From an uncultured Bacilli bacterium (GTDB lineage: Bacteria; Bacillota_I; Bacilli_A; RF39; UBA660), in NCBI GenBank assembly GCA_948760655.1, contig CAQBKK010000009.1, positions 1-25,724 of the forward strand: a DNA stretch of 25,724 nucleotides, written 5' to 3'. Position 1 is the stretch's first letter. The number at the start of each line of letters is the position of its first letter. The notes beneath the pieces are model-generated. The model ran no database searches, was not told where the DNA came from, and saw only the letters and a program-made list of their open reading frames with translations. A program made the position numbers and the translations under genes. This document shows positions 23,508-25,724 of this stretch, in pieces.

Positions 23508-24425
23508 ATGAAAAAGTTTTTTAAAAATGATATATATATTGTCTTAAGTTTACTATTTATTTTTCTTCTTTTTATCAAAAATGATATATTTAAAAAATGC
23601 ATTTTAAATGGTAGTGTTTTATTTTTTAAAAACGTATTTCCCTCTTTATTTCCTATGTTTATCCTAAATGACATTTTAAATAACTACAACTTCTTTTTCT
23701 TATTAGATAAATATAGTGGAAAAATAGGCAAAAAACTGTTTCATACTTCTAAATCTGCCAACTACGCTTTTATACTTTCTATACTTTCAGGAACTCCTAC
23801 CAATGGATATATTGTTACAAATCTAGTAAAAGAAAAAAAATTAACTAGAAAAGATGCAGGTATAATCCTTTCCTATGCCTTCTTTTTAAATCCTTTATTT
23901 TTATATAACATGTTAAATACAATTTTTAATAACAAACAAATTACCCTAAAATTAATGCTTATTAATTATAGTATGAATTTTTTAATTGCTTTTTTTCTCC
24001 GTAGATATAATTACCAAGATACTCCAGATATACATTTAAAAAAACCAGATGATTTTACAAAAGTACTTGCAAAAAGTATCATGAATTCTTTTAATACTTT
24101 AACTATGATTTTAGGAACCATTTTATTCTATTTTATCCTTTGTGAAGGAATCAATATTTTTATAAATCATGCCTACTTAAATACCTTAATAAATGGCCTA
24201 TTAGAAGCAACAGGAGGACTTTCCAAACTTATTACTTTAAATATAAATCTAAAAGCAAAAGAATTTCTAGCTCTTCTTTTTATTTCATTTGGAGGATTTA
24301 GTATTCATACCCAAATAAAAAACATCATTAACGATGTTTCTATTCCCTATAAATATCTCTTTTTTTCTCGTCTTGTACATATTCTTTTATCAGCATGTTG
24401 CCTTAGTATAACTAGCATCATATGA
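23508..24425 (+). CDS. ylbJ: YlbJ-like integral membrane protein
   Basis: The 305-residue protein has about eight hydrophobic segments. It carries YlbJ/nucleoside-gate landmarks: FFKNVFPSLFPMFILNDIL (about 41-59), the conserved SGTPTNGYIV loop, AGIILSYAFFLNPLFLYNM, and a C-terminal FISFGGFSIHTQI motif. In B. subtilis YlbJ is a sporulation (sigma-E) membrane protein needed for heat-resistant spores. The family occurs in spore formers, so it hints at sporulation here, but no sigma-E site was found upstream. The ribosome site is AGGAAG, 6 bases before the ATG. It is divergent from ylbL, whereas B. subtilis has ylbJ and ylbL in the same direction. Its 3' end overlaps the prepilin gene on the other strand by 36 bases. 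Confidence 0.82.
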   Translation: MKKFFKNDIYIVLSLLFIFLLFIKNDIFKKCILNGSVLFFKNVFPSLFPMFILNDILNNYNFFFLLDKYSGKIGKKLFHTSKSANYAFILSILSGTPTNGYIVTNLVKEKKLTRKDAGIILSYAFFLNPLFLYNMLNTIFNNKQITLKLMLINYSMNFLIAFFLRRYNYQDTPDIHLKKPDDFTKVLAKSIMNSFNTLTMILGTILFYFILCEGINIFINHAYLNTLINGLLEATGGLSKLITLNINLKAKEFLALLFISFGGFSIHTQIKNIINDVSIPYKYLFFSRLVHILLSACCLSITSII

Positions 24426-24956
24426 AAAAGGATTGTCCGACAAATCTTTTTTTTCACCTATATAATAAAACTCTAAATCATCTAAAAAGTTCTTCTTTTC
24501 CTTATTTACTTCCATAGGAATCGTAATACGAATAGAAAAAAAATCTCCAGAACTATTAATCAATTGATAGCTGGTACAATTAAAATTAAAGGAAGAAGAA
24601 GCATTTTCTTTTTTAACAACCCATTTTTCTGTATCTAGATTTCTTGTATAGGAAATGGTTTGTTCTTCCCCTGAAGATTCAAATTTCAAAGTAGAAGTAT
24701 CTCCATTTTTAAATTTAAACTCTATTTCTGAATTTTTAATTGTTGCTCCAACTAATTGGTAATCTAAAAAATCTTGTTGAACAGTTTTAATAATCAGAGC
24801 TCGATTCTGCTGATTTTTCCGATTAAAATCATTATTACTATTGGTATACCTTACATCTGCTAGCAAACGAAACAAAAACACAATAACAACAGAAATCAAA
24901 GCAATACTAATAATTAATTCAATAAGTGTAATTCCCTTTTTATTTTTTAGAATCAT
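24390..24956 (-). CDS. Prepilin-like protein, second of pair
   Basis: The product, 188 residues from ATG 24956, starts MILKNKKG and then ITLIELIISIALISVVIVFL. This is a class III prepilin signal with cleavage after Gly and Glu at mature position 5. The remainder looks like a minor pseudopilin (KTVQQDFLDYQLVGATIKNS; FKFKNGDTSTLKFESSGEEQ). It has two Cys (FNFNCTSYQL and the C-terminal KATC). The ATG overlaps the stop of the previous gene as ATGA, so translation is coupled; a TTG two codons earlier is the alternative start. It probably forms part of a type IV pilus-like or pseudopilus fibre with its neighbour. Its last 36 bases overlap the end of ylbJ, which points the other way. Confidence 0.88.
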   Translation of the reverse strand: MILKNKKGITLIELIISIALISVVIVFLFRLLADVRYTNSNNDFNRKNQQNRALIIKTVQQDFLDYQLVGATIKNSEIEFKFKNGDTSTLKFESSGEEQTISYTRNLDTEKWVVKKENASSSFNFNCTSYQLINSSGDFFSIRITIPMEVNKEKKNFLDDLEFYYIGEKKDLSDNPFSYDASYTKATC

Positions 24957-25522
24957 GTCCAATCCCCCAAACTAAGTGTTGTGTAATAAAATTGGCATCC
25001 CTCTCCATTACAATTTGTACCATCTTTATTTTCAGAAAATTCTACAATAATTCGATACCCATTCCCTTGTCCACCTATTGTTTTTACATACTCAACAGCA
25101 GGAGCATTGATTTGCCTAAATATAGTACAAGCTCCATTTGTATATTCTGTACAATCTTGTAGTGCACTTAAATTTGACTTTGCCAAATACAAGTTACTTA
25201 TATTTAAATCAAAAAGTATACTTTCACAAAGGTTTTTGTTTTCTCCATCAATAAAAGCTCCCGTATTACAGTCAATTTTTTGTAAATAAGCATCATCCTC
25301 ATTTTTAGCAAATGATTGGATTAAATTATCAAATCGAAAATTTTTTAAAAATTTAGTAACATAATAGGTACGATATAAATAAACAGAATCATTGTATTTA
25401 AGCCGATTTTTTTCTTTAATAAGCATAGAACTATAAGTGGAGTAAACCATTAAAAGAGAAATAGTTAACACAGCCACTACAACAATAGTTTCAACAAATA
25501 CAAAACCTCTTTTACTCTTCAT
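24953..25522 (-). CDS. Prepilin-like protein, first of pair
   Basis: The 189-residue product starts MKSKRG and then FVFVETIVVVAVLTISLLMV: a short basic leader, Gly before the cleavage site and Glu at mature position 5, then a hydrophobic helix, as in type IV pilins and ComG pseudopilins. The rest is a globular domain with Cys pairs (KIDCNTGAF, NLCESILF, CTEYTNGACTIF, TNCNGEGCQFYY). I chose ATG 25522 because GGGAGGA lies 8 bases upstream; the longer 15-residue extension reads through the promoter and would spoil the signal. It is co-transcribed and coupled with the next prepilin gene. No assembly ATPase or membrane platform gene is seen here. Confidence 0.88.
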   Translation of the reverse strand: MKSKRGFVFVETIVVVAVLTISLLMVYSTYSSMLIKEKNRLKYNDSVYLYRTYYVTKFLKNFRFDNLIQSFAKNEDDAYLQKIDCNTGAFIDGENKNLCESILFDLNISNLYLAKSNLSALQDCTEYTNGACTIFRQINAPAVEYVKTIGGQGNGYRIIVEFSENKDGTNCNGEGCQFYYTTLSLGDWT

Positions 25523-25547
25523 TTTGGGCTTCCTCCCTATGATTAAC

Positions 25548-25576
25548 ATTATAGTAAAATCACGCATTTTTGTAAA
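25548..25576 (-). promoter_or_regulatory. Promoter of the prepilin pair
   Basis: On the minus strand TTTACA (25576-25571) and a perfect TATAAT (25553-25548) are separated by exactly 17 bases. GGGAGGA follows about 11 bases on. Confidence 0.75.
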
Positions 25577-25591
25577 GTTGCATTTTAAAAG

Positions 25592-25616
25592 AAAAAAGAT
25601 TAGATAAGTTCTAACC
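25592..25616 (-). terminator. Terminator of the right-edge gene
   Basis: On the minus strand GGTTAGA (25616-25610) pairs with TCTAATC (25604-25598), with one G-U pair and a 5-base loop, followed by six Ts. It overlaps the stop codon of the gene entering from the right. Confidence 0.6.
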
Positions 25617-25724
25617 TATTAAAAATCTTGGACGCACTCCAAATCCATTTTCATAATGTGCTCCTGCTATTCCAGCAAATCCTCTTGTCGCATAACTAAT
25701 AGAAGCAAATCCAGTAGAGGAGTA
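25611..25724 (-). CDS. C-terminal end of an unidentified protein (partial)
   Basis: Reading on the minus strand from the right edge gives an open frame of 37 codons to TAG at 25613-25611. It reads YSSTGFASISYATRGFAGI, then AGAHYENGFGVRPRFLIG. The Gly/aromatic-rich tail ending in G-V-R-P is a pattern I associate with C-termini of surface or pilin-like proteins in gut Firmicutes, but 37 residues do not allow a family call. A terminator follows directly, and the prepilin pair downstream has its own promoter. Confidence 0.6.
   Translation of the reverse strand, partial: YSSTGFASISYATRGFAGIAGAHYENGFGVRPRFLIG

Noticed and set aside
22460..23674. A 70-residue N-terminal extension of ylbL
   Set aside because: It reads through the divergent ylbJ start; ATG 23464 has a good ribosome site and gives the normal family start.

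Overview
The window is AT-rich DNA from a low-GC Gram-positive bacterium. Gene content and order point to the Bacilli (Firmicutes), probably one of the poorly characterised host-associated lineages; I cannot name a species. TGA is used as a stop throughout. Strong AGGTGA/AGGAGG-like ribosome sites and intrinsic terminators are common. Almost every gene lies on the minus strand, so it is transcribed from the right end of the window to the left. Only a ylbJ homologue and a yqfT-like gene lie on the plus strand. No tRNA, rRNA, CRISPR array or IS element was recognised.

Layout, in transcription order from the right end. (1) 25.7-24.4 kb: the tail of an unidentified protein, then two overlapping prepilin-like genes. 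(2) 24.4-22.5 kb: ylbJ (plus strand) back to back with ylbL, a PDZ-Lon type protease. (3) 22.3-20.0 kb: a TasA/SipW-dependent-like exported protein, then a large coiled-coil membrane protein of unknown function whose promoter spacer contains a run of ten Gs. (4) 20.0-13.2 kb: topoisomerase IV genes parE and parC, separated by a Bro-N gene, a frameshifted KilA-N gene and a degenerate Nudix-fold gene. (5) 13.1-12.0 kb: ylbD, ylbE and a ComGC/PilA-like prepilin. (6) 11.9-8.8 kb: nfo (endonuclease IV) convergent with a yqfT-like gene, then a class B penicillin-binding protein. (7) 8.7-0.35 kb: fmt, three unknown genes in the place rsmB has in Bacillus subtilis, then rlmN-prpC-prkC-rsgA-rpe in the same order as in B. 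subtilis. (8) The left edge: the start of another membrane or surface-type gene with ten Gs inside its reading frame.

The most interesting signal is the pair of G10 tracts in otherwise AT-rich DNA. One (106-115) lies inside a coding region: the gene is out of frame with ten Gs and opens with nine. The other (21670-21679) lies between a perfect -35 box (TTGACA) and a perfect -10 box (TATAAT), so tract length sets promoter spacing. Together they suggest simple-sequence phase variation of surface or membrane proteins, by both a translational and a transcriptional switch in one neighbourhood. Other points of interest are the phage-type gene insertion inside the topoisomerase IV operon with a repeated leader, the palindrome inside the pilin promoter, and the unknown three-gene module between fmt and rlmN.
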